A DNA stretch of 64,000 nucleotides from Hungatella sp. UBA4396 (GTDB lineage: Bacteria > Bacillota > Clostridia > Lachnospirales > Lachnospiraceae): contig DGRE01000014.1 in the NCBI GenBank assembly GCA_002389905.1, forward strand, positions 1 to 64,000, written 5' to 3'. The position numbers were made by a program, and so were the translations under genes. The notes under the pieces are model-generated. The model was not told where the DNA came from, ran no database searches, and saw only the letters and a program-made list of their open reading frames with translations. Positions 1 through 8,174 of the stretch are shown piece by piece (position 1 is the first letter of the stretch; the number at the start of each line of letters is the position of its first letter).

Positions 1-228
1 AATTATGCAATGCTGTACTAGTCACATAAATTTCTTTTCAATCACGTCCTAAAATGCTTTTGCAAAGGAATAATCCTACTCCCTGATTTGAAAATCACCT
101 ATGGTTGGTTTAAATTCTTTTTATGTTATTTTAAAACTGTTTTTATATTAAAATTATATAATTGCAATATATCTATACTTTGCTTTTTTCAACAACTATT
201 TTAAATTAAAAAATGCTTTCTATATCCA
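1..228. other. AT-rich intergenic region with no gene
   Basis: No open frame with a credible ribosome site is seen on either strand. The stretch is strongly AT-rich with T- and A-runs, like the module that follows, so it probably belongs to the same acquired segment. Whatever gene lies to the left ends before the window. Confidence 0.5.
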
Positions 229-257
229 TTGACTTTTTAACAATATATATGTATAAT
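229..257 (+). promoter_or_regulatory. Promoter of the BlaI/M56 module
   Basis: TTGACT (229-234) and TATAAT (252-257) are separated by exactly 17 bases. The spacer and -10 contain ACA-N7-TGT-like dyad symmetry (about 242-254). BlaI/MecI repressors bind ACA/TGT dyads over their own promoters, so autorepression is plausible, but no operator has been shown. Confidence 0.65.
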
Positions 258-290
258 CTAAATAAAAGATAAAATCAGGAGATGAGCAAT

Positions 291-698
291 ATGTTAATCA
301 AAAATAATATGAATTCATGTTTTTTCCTTACAAGCAAAGAAGAATCTGCCATGAAAGTTTTATGGGCATCCGATACTCCTTTAAGTGCTACCGAAATCGC
401 TGAAGGAATTCCTGACAGAACCTGGCCTACAAGTTCCATTCAGAGCATTTTACGGACACTGGAAAAAAAGAAGGCTATTGAAGTGGCTGAAATAACAAAA
501 ATCGGAAAGTCCTATGGACGGCTGTTTCGTCCAACAATATCAGCCAATGAATATGCTATTATGCAGTTTGATAGGTATTATCAAGGAGATGATCAAGATA
601 GTTTGTCTTTAATATCAATGCTTTTGGGCAAGAAAAATAGCAAGGAGGAAATCGCAGAAGCTTTACAGGAACTATTAGACCAATACAGGGAGGAATAG
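291..698 (+). CDS. BlaI/MecI-family transcriptional repressor
   Basis: A 135-residue winged-helix repressor of the BlaI/MecI/CopY (penicillinase repressor) family. The wHTH covers roughly residues 12-80 (alternating helices ending in the TSSIQSILRTLEKKKAI recognition segment), followed by a dimerisation tail rich in charged residues. An in-frame ATG at 282 abuts the AGGAG (277-281), which leaves no spacing; the ATG at 291 lies 9 bases downstream of it and is preferred. It is followed 3 bases later by an M56 peptidase, the classical sensor partner that cleaves or displaces such repressors. Function as an antibiotic sensor is not shown: no beta-lactamase or PBP gene is present in the window. 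Confidence 0.85.
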   Translation: MLIKNNMNSCFFLTSKEESAMKVLWASDTPLSATEIAEGIPDRTWPTSSIQSILRTLEKKKAIEVAEITKIGKSYGRLFRPTISANEYAIMQFDRYYQGDDQDSLSLISMLLGKKNSKEEIAEALQELLDQYREE

Positions 699-701
699 TT
701 T

Positions 702-1871
702 ATGGGGTTAACATTGTTCTCGTTCCTGACTTCGCTTATATGGGTAAGTATCTTTGCAATTGTCATAAAATTACTAAGCAGGCAAATGATCCTATTAAGA
801 ACTTTCTCAATATATCCCTTGATCTTTTTGATATGTTTATGTTTAATAAGGTTCTTTTTACCGACAGAACTATTCTATACTCAAATTATCAGATCTGAAA
901 GTTTATTGCCTGCTTTACAACGTGTATTAGCTTACCCTCTCATTAATCTTTCCAGCAAAGGTATTACTACCAACGTATTTGATATCCTGATTCTTATAAG
1001 TGTCGGAGTTGCATTATATAAACTTTGCAGAAAGATAAATAAATATAGAAGATTTTATAATATACTATGTATTTTTCCCGCTTCTGAAGATCAACGCATA
1101 AAATCAATCTTAGCGAATACACAAAACCTTATCGGCACAAAAAGGGAAATAAAAATTATAGTACATAAAAGCATAAGAACACCCGCAATCGTTGGCCTTT
1201 ATTCACCAATCATAATTCTTCCAGATATAAACTTCACTGACGACGAATTATTTGGGGTATTATTACATGAGTGGCAGCACTACCATCAGAGACATGCAAT
1301 CATTAAATGTATTTGTGATATCATTCAGACCATATTTTGGTGGAACCCCTTTTTTAGATATTTTAACAATGAAGTGGAACACACTTTGGAAATGCACTCT
1401 GATGAAAAAGTTAGTTATTATTTAAATAAGCAGCAACAACAGTGTTATTTAAATGCAATAATCAAAGTCATTCAAAATCAGGGAACAAGTCAAAGGGAAT
1501 CTATATTAACTTGTTGCTTAGTTGAAGAAGCTGAAAGCAATCGGCTCAAACAACGATTTAAAATGTTGCTTGAAAGTAATTATTCAAAGGTTAACAAACA
1601 GAGGAGTAAAATGTTTATTCCAATTATGTTTGCTCTGCTGATTCTGTCATATACCTTTGTTATTCAACCTTACAGCGAGCCAAGCATTCAAGATCACGGA
1701 ATAACAATTGATATTTCAAGTAATGATTATTTTGTAAAGACAGATTCCGGTTATGATCTTTACAACGAGCAAGGAGAATTAATAGCTAATGTTTCAGCTA
1801 TTGATGATAGTTTAAAGCATTTAAAAATAATAAATGAGGAGGTTCATCATGAAAAAGTTTTTGACAATTAA
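702..1871 (+). CDS. M56-family membrane metallopeptidase (BlaR1/MecR1-like)
   Basis: A 389-residue integral membrane zinc peptidase. N-terminal hydrophobic helices (about 5-55 and 92-108) precede a cytoplasmic loop with the HEWQH zinc motif (His189-Glu190, His193) and a downstream EMHSDE segment (Glu230) fitting the third ligand. A last helix lies near 304-321. After it there are only about 68 residues, so the roughly 250-residue beta-lactam-binding sensor domain of true BlaR1 is absent. The signal is therefore unknown and may be a small ligand or the exported peptide encoded next. Translated from GGAGGAATAGTTT upstream and coupled to the repressor gene; it overlaps the start of the next gene. 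Confidence 0.85.
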   Translation: MGLTLFSFLTSLIWVSIFAIVIKLLSRQMILLRTFSIYPLIFLICLCLIRFFLPTELFYTQIIRSESLLPALQRVLAYPLINLSSKGITTNVFDILILISVGVALYKLCRKINKYRRFYNILCIFPASEDQRIKSILANTQNLIGTKREIKIIVHKSIRTPAIVGLYSPIIILPDINFTDDELFGVLLHEWQHYHQRHAIIKCICDIIQTIFWWNPFFRYFNNEVEHTLEMHSDEKVSYYLNKQQQQCYLNAIIKVIQNQGTSQRESILTCCLVEEAESNRLKQRFKMLLESNYSKVNKQRSKMFIPIMFALLILSYTFVIQPYSEPSIQDHGITIDISSNDYFVKTDSGYDLYNEQGELIANVSAIDDSLKHLKIINEEVHHEKVFDN

Positions 1872-2100
1872 TCTTACTGGCCTATTGGCGGCAACTATGT
1901 TTTTAGTAGTTCTGCCAACCAACACTTATGCATCTGGGTATTCAACAGAGCAGACACAGACTATCGAAAAATCAGAAATAGGTCCTCAAGCAGAAGAAAC
2001 TGGTTATAAGTACAAGGTCATTGATGGCAAACTGTATAAACGGCTCTGGTCATATACATATGCTAGATGGATTGATAAGGATTGGATATTAATATCATGA
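1849..2100 (+). CDS. Small exported protein of the BlaI/M56 module
   Basis: An 83-residue protein with a clear signal peptide: a Lys-Lys start, a hydrophobic core of about 17 residues and a likely cleavage after TYA-S near residue 28. The mature part is about 55 residues and rich in Tyr, Trp and Lys. The start at 1849 has GAGGAGG (1836-1842) at proper spacing; an upstream in-frame ATG at 1834 precedes that site and is unlikely. It overlaps the end of the peptidase gene by 23 bases, which points to co-translation. I do not recognise a family. An exported peptide paired with a membrane peptidase/repressor couple could be the sensed ligand or the effector; this is inference. Confidence 0.7.
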   Translation: MKKFLTINLTGLLAATMFLVVLPTNTYASGYSTEQTQTIEKSEIGPQAEETGYKYKVIDGKLYKRLWSYTYARWIDKDWILIS

Positions 2101-2176
2101 TAGAATGACACCGCAGGACATCGGATCAGGATATAGTTGTTCAGAAAATAACAAGATAATATTATAAAATCAAAAG

Positions 2177-2230
2177 AACTCCCATAGTCTGCAGACTTTA
2201 TTATGAAAATGCAGACTATGGGAGTTTTCT
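2177..2230 (+). terminator. Terminator of the BlaI/M56 module
   Basis: Perfect 17-bp inverted repeat (2177-2193 with 2210-2226), 16-base loop, followed by TTTTC. The stem is unusually long and AT/GC mixed, and may also serve the leftward symporter gene from the other side. Confidence 0.75.
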
Positions 2231-2309
2231 TTGAAATATAAAATCAAAACACTCTTATGGCGATAACCAATAGAGATTATTAATATTATTTAGCCTTAAA
2301 GAATATGCC

Positions 2310-3659
2310 CTACTTGGGATATGTAACTTCCTTCATTAAAAATATCAACGCTAATATATTGGGAAGGGCCATCAACCCATTCCAAATATCGGAAAACTCC
2401 CACACGGTTTCCAACTTAGCAATACAACCTCCAAACACAGCCCCCAAGTAAAGAAGCGTATACACCTTCCCTCGTAAAATCCTCTGGAGAAAATACAAAA
2501 TCCGCCTCTTTTTCAAACTCTCCGCCAGATACACCGCCGCCTGCTTCCCAAGATAATACCAGGCTATAATAGTAGCAAATGCAAAAATCACCATAGCCCC
2601 TGAAACCACATACTGTCCAAGTCCCCCCAATCTTTTGGAAAAAGAGTATGCAGTAAGAGCCGCCCCATCATAACCAGAAGCCGCTGGATTTCCATCTGTC
2701 ATGCACAGAATCACAAATGCCGTCATAGTACAGATTAAAACAGTATCAAAGAATATTTCAAACATAGCCCACATTCCCTGCTGCTCCGGGGTAGTATCCT
2801 CTGCCGCCCCGTGGAGGACTGCCAGGCTTCCAAGGCCCGCCTCATTGGAGAACACGCCCCTGGAGATGCCGTATTGCAAGCTTCTGCTGACTCCATATCC
2901 GGCTGCTCCGGAAAAGACGGACATCGGACGGAAGGCATCTTCAAAAATACACCGGAATATATGAGGGATAATATCCCAACAAGACATAATCACAACCATG
3001 GAAAATATCATATAAAGTCCCGCTGACACCGGAATCAGCCTTTCAGAAACGAATGCAATCCTCCCGATTCCTCCCAGCACCACCAAAAACACCACTCCTG
3101 TCAGCAAAATTCCAACGGAAACAGGATTCACGTCAAAGGCATATTCTAACGTTTCAGCAATGGAGTTAGACTGAACCATGCTTCCCATTCCAAGGGAAAC
3201 CATGATGCAGAGAAAGCTGTACACCATTCCCAGGACAGGCATCTTCATCCCCTTTTCCAAGTACACCATAGGACCGCAGATCCACGCTCCGTTTCTGTCC
3301 TTATAACGGTAGCGGATTCCCAGCATGGTTTCCGCATAGCCTGTCATCATTCCGATAGCGGCAGATACCCACATCCAAAATATTGCCCCAGGACCGCCTG
3401 CTGTCAAGGCAGTGGCAACTCCCACGATATTTCCCGTTCCAATGGTGGCTGCCAGGGCCGTACAGGCCGTCTGAAACCGGGTCACTTCCCCGCTTTTCCC
3501 GTCTTCATCCTCTCTTATGCTTCCTATAGTCTCCTTCCACCAGCAGGACAGCCCTCTGATCTGAAAAAATCCCGATCTTATGGTATAAATAATGCCCATG
3601 CCCAAAAACAAAAACAAAAGCCAGGGCCCCCATACTAGTTCATGGATGCGATGTATCAT
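2310..3659 (-). CDS. Alanine/glycine:cation symporter (AGCS family)
   Basis: A 449-residue polytopic carrier of the AGCS (DAGS) family that imports alanine, glycine or a related small amino acid with Na+ or H+. The family-typical ATIGTGNIVGVATAL segment is near residue 70, and GGPGAIFWMW and NEAGLGS segments follow. About ten to eleven hydrophobic helices are visible, and the length matches the family. The start has AAGGAG 8 bases upstream. It is a single-gene transcription unit reading left, convergent with the BlaI module. Substrate cannot be assigned from sequence. Confidence 0.9.
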   Translation of the reverse strand: MIHRIHELVWGPWLLFLFLGMGIIYTIRSGFFQIRGLSCWWKETIGSIREDEDGKSGEVTRFQTACTALAATIGTGNIVGVATALTAGGPGAIFWMWVSAAIGMMTGYAETMLGIRYRYKDRNGAWICGPMVYLEKGMKMPVLGMVYSFLCIMVSLGMGSMVQSNSIAETLEYAFDVNPVSVGILLTGVVFLVVLGGIGRIAFVSERLIPVSAGLYMIFSMVVIMSCWDIIPHIFRCIFEDAFRPMSVFSGAAGYGVSRSLQYGISRGVFSNEAGLGSLAVLHGAAEDTTPEQQGMWAMFEIFFDTVLICTMTAFVILCMTDGNPAASGYDGAALTAYSFSKRLGGLGQYVVSGAMVIFAFATIIAWYYLGKQAAVYLAESLKKRRILYFLQRILRGKVYTLLYLGAVFGGCIAKLETVWEFSDIWNGLMALPNILALIFLMKEVTYPK

Positions 3660-3754
3660 AATATCCGCTCCTTACCGCTTTCCTTAACACTTATTCACCC
3701 AAGCCGGATAGTATGAAAATTTCCAATGATTTTTATACAAAATAAATAATCCTA

Positions 3755-3763
3755 TGGTATAAT
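3755..3763 (+). promoter_or_regulatory. Extended -10 promoter for the phospholipase-like gene
   Basis: TATGGTATAAT contains a TGN extension directly before a perfect TATAAT (3758-3763). No good -35 is present at 17 bases, as is usual for extended -10 promoters. It lies 44 bases before the start codon. Confidence 0.55.
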
Positions 3764-3806
3764 CAAATTATATGTATTGTATTAAAAAAAATGCGAGGTG
3801 AACAAT

Positions 3807-4790
3807 ATGCCCGGTTTTACCACCCATTACTTATTAGGAGTCCGAGTTTTTAACGATATGCCCAATAATCCTTTAAAGCGTATTATCGCCAAATACCGCT
3901 GGCTTTATCAGCTTGGCCTTCAGGGACCGGATATGTTTTTTTATAATATCCCCATTATCCGCCACCGGGATTACCGGAATGTGGGCTCCTACATGCACGA
4001 AAATCATGTCAATGATTTTTTCCTCTCCTGCTTAAACCACTTGTCTCAGATTGAATCCAGACAGCAGAGAGAGCAGGCTATTTCTTACTTAAGCGGATAT
4101 TTCTGCCACTATATCGGCGATTCCATCTGCCACCCTTACGTCTACGGCAGGATTGAGTATGATGTGAAGAATGCCAGCAATTATCATCACGGCCTTCACG
4201 CCACCCTGGAAAATGATATTGATGCGCTGCTTCTGATGAAATACAAAAAGAAAAAGCCCTCTCAATTTAACCAGGCGGCTACCATCTGCTTAAACGGACA
4301 GGAAATGCAGTTTATTTCCAAATTTCTGTCCGCATGCATCAATGAAACATATTACCCTCAAAACTATAAAAACAATTTCAGCGTGACCTCTAAAATGGTA
4401 TCCCGCTCCATTCTGGCTATGCGCTTAGGCTGCCGGACCCTTGCTGATCCCTCCAGCCGCAAGAAAAACAGCATTGAATTCGTGGAATCCCTGTTTTTCA
4501 GAAATCCTATTGCTTCCCGGAAGCTGGTGACGGACATTCCGCCCGATCCTGTTAAGACAATGAACTTAAACCACGAGGTCTGGTGTAACCCCTGGAACAG
4601 ACGGCTTGCATCACAAGCCTCCTTCCCGGAGCTGTTTTACCTTTCCATGGCAAAATGCAACGATGCATTCTTCCTTTTAAATGAAGAGCTGACTTCAACA
4701 GTTCCTTTAAAGAACTTAGATCATAACAAGCTTTTAAAGGAGCTTGGGAACTACTCTTATCACAGCGGGCTGGCAGTCAGCACCGACTAA
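3807..4790 (+). CDS. Zinc-dependent phospholipase C family protein
   Basis: A 327-residue protein of the zinc_dep_PLPC family (PF00882-like). Visible features are a His near the N-terminus (FTTHYLLG), QGPDMFFY, MHENHVNDFF and FCHYIGDSICHPY, which give the spaced His/Asp ligands of this fold. There is no signal peptide, so it is probably cytoplasmic and may act on something other than secreted phospholipid. The start is the ATG at 3807 with GAGG at 3795; the GTG at 3798 overlaps that ribosome site and is rejected. Single gene, ending in a shared bidirectional terminator. Confidence 0.8.
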   Translation: MPGFTTHYLLGVRVFNDMPNNPLKRIIAKYRWLYQLGLQGPDMFFYNIPIIRHRDYRNVGSYMHENHVNDFFLSCLNHLSQIESRQQREQAISYLSGYFCHYIGDSICHPYVYGRIEYDVKNASNYHHGLHATLENDIDALLLMKYKKKKPSQFNQAATICLNGQEMQFISKFLSACINETYYPQNYKNNFSVTSKMVSRSILAMRLGCRTLADPSSRKKNSIEFVESLFFRNPIASRKLVTDIPPDPVKTMNLNHEVWCNPWNRRLASQASFPELFYLSMAKCNDAFFLLNEELTSTVPLKNLDHNKLLKELGNYSYHSGLAVSTD

Positions 4791-4848
4791 AAAAGAAACA
4801 TGATTGAAAAGCGGCTTGGTGCCTGCTTCCCAATCATGTTTCTTTTTT
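4789..4848. terminator. Bidirectional terminator
   Basis: A 17-bp perfect inverted repeat (4789-4805 with 4832-4848) with A-run on one side and T-run on the other. It separates the convergent phospholipase-like and lipoprotein genes and can terminate both. Confidence 0.85.
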
Positions 4849-4879
4849 GACCTGTTTTCAGCCAAAGGACTGTAAAACC

Positions 4880-5500
4880 TTATTTTGCTGATGTTGTCTC
4901 TTCTGTCTCTTCTACGCTGTCTTCTGTTTCATCTTCAGCCTGGTCTTCGTCCTCTTCCACCTCTGATTCAGGCTCTGTAAGCACTGCTCCTTCCTTCGGG
5001 ACGATCTTTTCATCAGAACCCTTGGGAATGTCCATATCTACCAGCCAGTACTGCTTTTGCTCCATGGTATACTCCGGCATAACAATCAGATGCATGTCGT
5101 ATTCCTTAAAAAATCCGCCGTAAGAGGTATCACTTGACCGCTCATAGGAAAAATCCTGAGTGGCTGCTTCATCATTTAAATACCGGATTACGGCATCTGC
5201 AAATCTCACCGCTTCCTCTGCATTGGTTCCGCTCTTTACCACCAGATTTAATTCAATGGTTTTCTCTTTCGGATCAACGCTGTAATTGATGGTGCCTTCT
5301 TCCAATGCCATGGGGTATTCTTCATTATTTAAAAATTCGTCATCCAGAGCACTTCCGATCTGAGGCCAGTCCAAAACAATTCCCTGCTGTGTTTCAAGAA
5401 CCGGCTCAGCAGGCCCCCCGGAAGCAAGGATATTGCTTTTGGTACAGCCGCTCAGCATGAGCGCTGATATTGCACATATTATTAATGCTTTGTTTTTCAT
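4880..5500 (-). CDS. Lipoprotein of unknown function
   Basis: A 206-residue exported lipoprotein. The N-terminus is a short lipoprotein signal with lipobox LSGC (Cys19). The folded part covers about residues 35-165, and the last 35 residues are strikingly acidic (mostly Glu/Asp with Thr/Ser), probably a disordered tail. No recognised domain. A GAGGAGG sequence precedes the ATG. It is monocistronic and has an inverted repeat overlapping its promoter. Confidence 0.75.
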   Translation of the reverse strand: MKNKALIICAISALMLSGCTKSNILASGGPAEPVLETQQGIVLDWPQIGSALDDEFLNNEEYPMALEEGTINYSVDPKEKTIELNLVVKSGTNAEEAVRFADAVIRYLNDEAATQDFSYERSSDTSYGGFFKEYDMHLIVMPEYTMEQKQYWLVDMDIPKGSDEKIVPKEGAVLTEPESEVEEDEDQAEDETEDSVEETEETTSAK

Positions 5501-5521
5501 TATAATTCCTCCTCATTATTG

Positions 5522-5545
5522 AACATCCACATTATATAGGATGTT
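5522..5545 (-). promoter_or_regulatory. Promoter with overlapping dyad ahead of the lipoprotein gene
   Basis: On the minus strand a TATAAT (5531-5536) is framed by a 7-bp inverted repeat, AACATCC (5522-5528) and GGATGTT (5539-5545). The symmetric arms on both sides of the -10 suggest an operator. No regulator can be named. Confidence 0.4.
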
Positions 5546-5724
5546 AGACATTTTTTGTAGTAGTTTCTTTAAAAAGTCATAAAATCTTCACAAATAAGTT
5601 AAGGTTTCTTTTACTAATTATATTTTTTCCATTTTATTCTTGCATTTTTCAGATATCCATGATACTATGTTCAATATCGTAATTATAAAATCTTTTTTGA
5701 ACACACTCAGGAGGTAAGATTTCT

Positions 5725-7248
5725 ATGGACAACAATAAAAAAGTTCCCTTACTAAAAAGACTGGATTGGACAACAACGCAGATCCCCTTTATCATCGTTG
5801 TCCTTTTATGCTTTATCTTCATTATAAAGCCCACTCAATCTGCCAATGCGCTTGCAGCTATCCGGTCCTTTGTGGGAGATGAGCTGGGAAGCTATTATCT
5901 GCTTATGGGGCTTTTCACTTTTTTCTGCTCCCTTTACATGGCATTTTCCCGGTACGGTTCCATTAAGCTGGGCAATTTAGAAAAGCCCCAGTATTCCTAT
6001 TTTAAATGGGGATCCATGATGTTTACAGCCGGGCTGGCTGCCGATATCCTGTTTTACTCTCTTTGCGAATGGCTTCTCTATGCAGGAGAACCTCACATCA
6101 CGGATATGGGAGCCATGCAGGACTGGGCTTCCACCTATCCCCTGTTCCATTGGGGTCCTATTCCATGGAGTTTTTATCTAGTGTTAGCTGTTGCATTTGG
6201 CTTTATGCTTCATGTGAGAAAGCGGAATAAGCAAAAATATTCGGAAGCCTGCCGCGCTCTTTTGGGAAAGCATGTAGATGGACCGGTAGGAAAGCTCATT
6301 GACTTAATTGCAGTATTCGCCCTGCTGGCAGGAACAGCCACCACCTTTTCCCTGGCAACTCCTCTTCTTTCCATGGCCATCAGCCGTGCGACGGGACTGC
6401 CGGATTCCAGGATTTTAACCATTGCCATTCTGGTTATTATCTGCATGGTTTATACGGTTACCGTTTATTTTGGCATGAAGGGCATTGCAAAACTGGCCGC
6501 TTCCTGTAGTTACTTATTTTTCGGCCTCCTTCTCTATGTGCTCATCGGCGGAGGACAGGCCAGATATACCATTGAAACAGGTATCACTGCGGTGGGAAAT
6601 ATGGCTCAAAACTTCATTGGCCTGTCCACCTGGACCGATGCCCTGCGGACTTCCTCCTTTCCACAGAATTGGACCATCTTTTACTGGGCTTACTGGATGG
6701 TATGGTGTGTGGCAACCCCGTTTTTCATCGGTTCCATCAGCAAGGGCCGCACTGTGAAGCAGACCATTCTGGGTGGATATATCTTCGGGCTTTCCGGTAC
6801 CTTTACCTCCTTTATCATATTGGGAAATTACAGCCTTGCTCTGCAGACAAAGGGGCTTCTGGATGTCATGGGGATTTATAATGCCACGGGAGATCTTTAT
6901 AAGACCATTATAGAAATCTTTTACACCCTGCCCTTTGCAAAGCTGGGACTGATCCTTTTGGCAGTTACGATGATCACCTTTTACGCCACCACTTTTGATG
7001 CTCTGGCTCTGGTGGCCTCCGCCTATTCCTACAAAGAGCTCCAGGAAGACGAAGAGCCTCACAAGCATGTGAAACTGTTCTGGTCCCTGCTGCTGATGCT
7101 TTTCCCTATTGCCCTGATTTTTTCCGAAAATTCCATGTCGAATCTGCAGACCGTATCCATTATCGCTGCCTTTCCCATAGGAATCATCATTCTTCTCATC
7201 GTCTTCAGCTTCTTTAAAGATGCAAAGGAATATTTAAATACGAAATAG
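5725..7248 (+). CDS. BCCT-family betaine/carnitine/choline-type transporter
   Basis: A 507-residue carrier with about 12 membrane helices. The BCCT signature is clear: FKWGSMMF and the Trp-rich WTIFYWAYWMVW segment near residue 315, followed by GSISKGRT. These carriers move quaternary ammonium compounds (glycine betaine, carnitine, choline) by Na+/H+ symport or substrate antiport. CAGGAGG precedes the ATG. No betaine or carnitine catabolic genes adjoin it, so substrate is open. It stands alone, between its own AT-rich leader and a bidirectional terminator. Confidence 0.9.
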   Translation: MDNNKKVPLLKRLDWTTTQIPFIIVVLLCFIFIIKPTQSANALAAIRSFVGDELGSYYLLMGLFTFFCSLYMAFSRYGSIKLGNLEKPQYSYFKWGSMMFTAGLAADILFYSLCEWLLYAGEPHITDMGAMQDWASTYPLFHWGPIPWSFYLVLAVAFGFMLHVRKRNKQKYSEACRALLGKHVDGPVGKLIDLIAVFALLAGTATTFSLATPLLSMAISRATGLPDSRILTIAILVIICMVYTVTVYFGMKGIAKLAASCSYLFFGLLLYVLIGGGQARYTIETGITAVGNMAQNFIGLSTWTDALRTSSFPQNWTIFYWAYWMVWCVATPFFIGSISKGRTVKQTILGGYIFGLSGTFTSFIILGNYSLALQTKGLLDVMGIYNATGDLYKTIIEIFYTLPFAKLGLILLAVTMITFYATTFDALALVASAYSYKELQEDEEPHKHVKLFWSLLLMLFPIALIFSENSMSNLQTVSIIAAFPIGIIILLIVFSFFKDAKEYLNTK

Positions 7249-7299
7249 AAAAAAGTCTGGAAGTAAGGTTAATCAAAACCTTGCTGCCAGACTTTTTTA
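7249..7299. terminator. Bidirectional terminator
   Basis: AAAAAAGTCTGG and CCAGACTTTTTT arms flank an internal smaller hairpin. T-runs are present on both strands, so it serves both the BCCT gene and the leftward rfb/licD operon. Confidence 0.8.
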
Positions 7300-7306
7300 T
7301 GAGCAT

Positions 7307-8146
7307 TTAAGGGTAAATCTTGATCTTTGTGCTGGAATGGGTGGGAACCCGCTTTTCCTTAGGCGGAAGCTCCTTATAATCTCCATAGATCCAAGTGAGA
7401 ACCTCATGCCAGCCTTTAGGGGCCATCAGTCTGGTGTCTTCAAATTCCAGATCCACTGTTTCCTCGCACCATTCCTTTTTTAAGGTCACGTAGAGATAAT
7501 CCGGCTGGTAATTGCTGTAGTACCGGAGGCTGCTCTTTCCCCTTCTGTCCTTGACAGCCGCCATGTGCTGCAGCTTTCTCAGAACCTTCATGGGAATCAA
7601 TTTGCCTGCAAAGGCCAGGATTCCCACGGCGATTTTATTGGCCAGACTGTACTTTTTAAAGTCCAGCTTATAGCGGTGTCCCATGGATAAGCCGTAAATT
7701 ACCGTATGAAGCAGCAGAGTAATGGTGGATGCCGCTTTATTTTCCGGAAGCTCGTCAATGATAAATAAATCCACCCATAGATGGTTTAACTTCCCTTCAT
7801 AAAAATCCATCTCCGGAGAGTCTTCGTGAGTCCGGCTTTTTTTATAAAGGATTCTGGCAGTAAAGTCGTAAAAGGCCTTTCCTCCTCTGAAATCTCCCGG
7901 CTCCAGAAGCTCCATCTCCGAAGGCAGTTCCCGGCGCACCACCTTTAAAAAGGCATCATAATTGGGGCGGGTAAATGCCAAATCCGCATCGTCATCCCAG
8001 GGAATAAATCCCTTGTGCCTTACAGCTCCCAGCAGGGTTCCCGCATCCAGAAGATATTTGATCTTGTATTTCCGGCAGATCCGGTCTATTTCCTTTAAAA
8101 TGGTCAGATTGGCCTGATGTACTTCTCTTAAGTCGTATTCTTCCAT
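7307..8146 (-). CDS. LicD-family phosphotransferase
   Basis: A 279-residue LicD (PF04991) protein. These are nucleotidyltransferase-fold enzymes that transfer phosphocholine or sugar phosphate from a nucleotide donor to a surface glycan. The catalytic acidic cluster is seen as GFIPWDDDADLAF (Asp51-Asp55), and LLDAGTLLGAVRHKG precedes it. The ATG at 8146 has GGGAGG nine bases upstream; an in-frame ATG at 8167 sits before that site and is rejected. It is the last gene of the CDP-sugar operon, which suggests decoration of the same polymer. No choline kinase or cytidylyltransferase (LicA/LicC) adjoins it, so choline is not implied. Confidence 0.85.
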   Translation of the reverse strand: MEEYDLREVHQANLTILKEIDRICRKYKIKYLLDAGTLLGAVRHKGFIPWDDDADLAFTRPNYDAFLKVVRRELPSEMELLEPGDFRGGKAFYDFTARILYKKSRTHEDSPEMDFYEGKLNHLWVDLFIIDELPENKAASTITLLLHTVIYGLSMGHRYKLDFKKYSLANKIAVGILAFAGKLIPMKVLRKLQHMAAVKDRRGKSSLRYYSNYQPDYLYVTLKKEWCEETVDLEFEDTRLMAPKGWHEVLTWIYGDYKELPPKEKRVPTHSSTKIKIYP

Positions 8147-8174
8147 ATATGGTATTCCTCCCATCAAGTCATGT

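Noticed and set aside
6514..7068. A 184-codon minus-strand frame opposite the BCCT gene
   Set aside because: Antisense shadow; composition and absence of a ribosome site rule it out.
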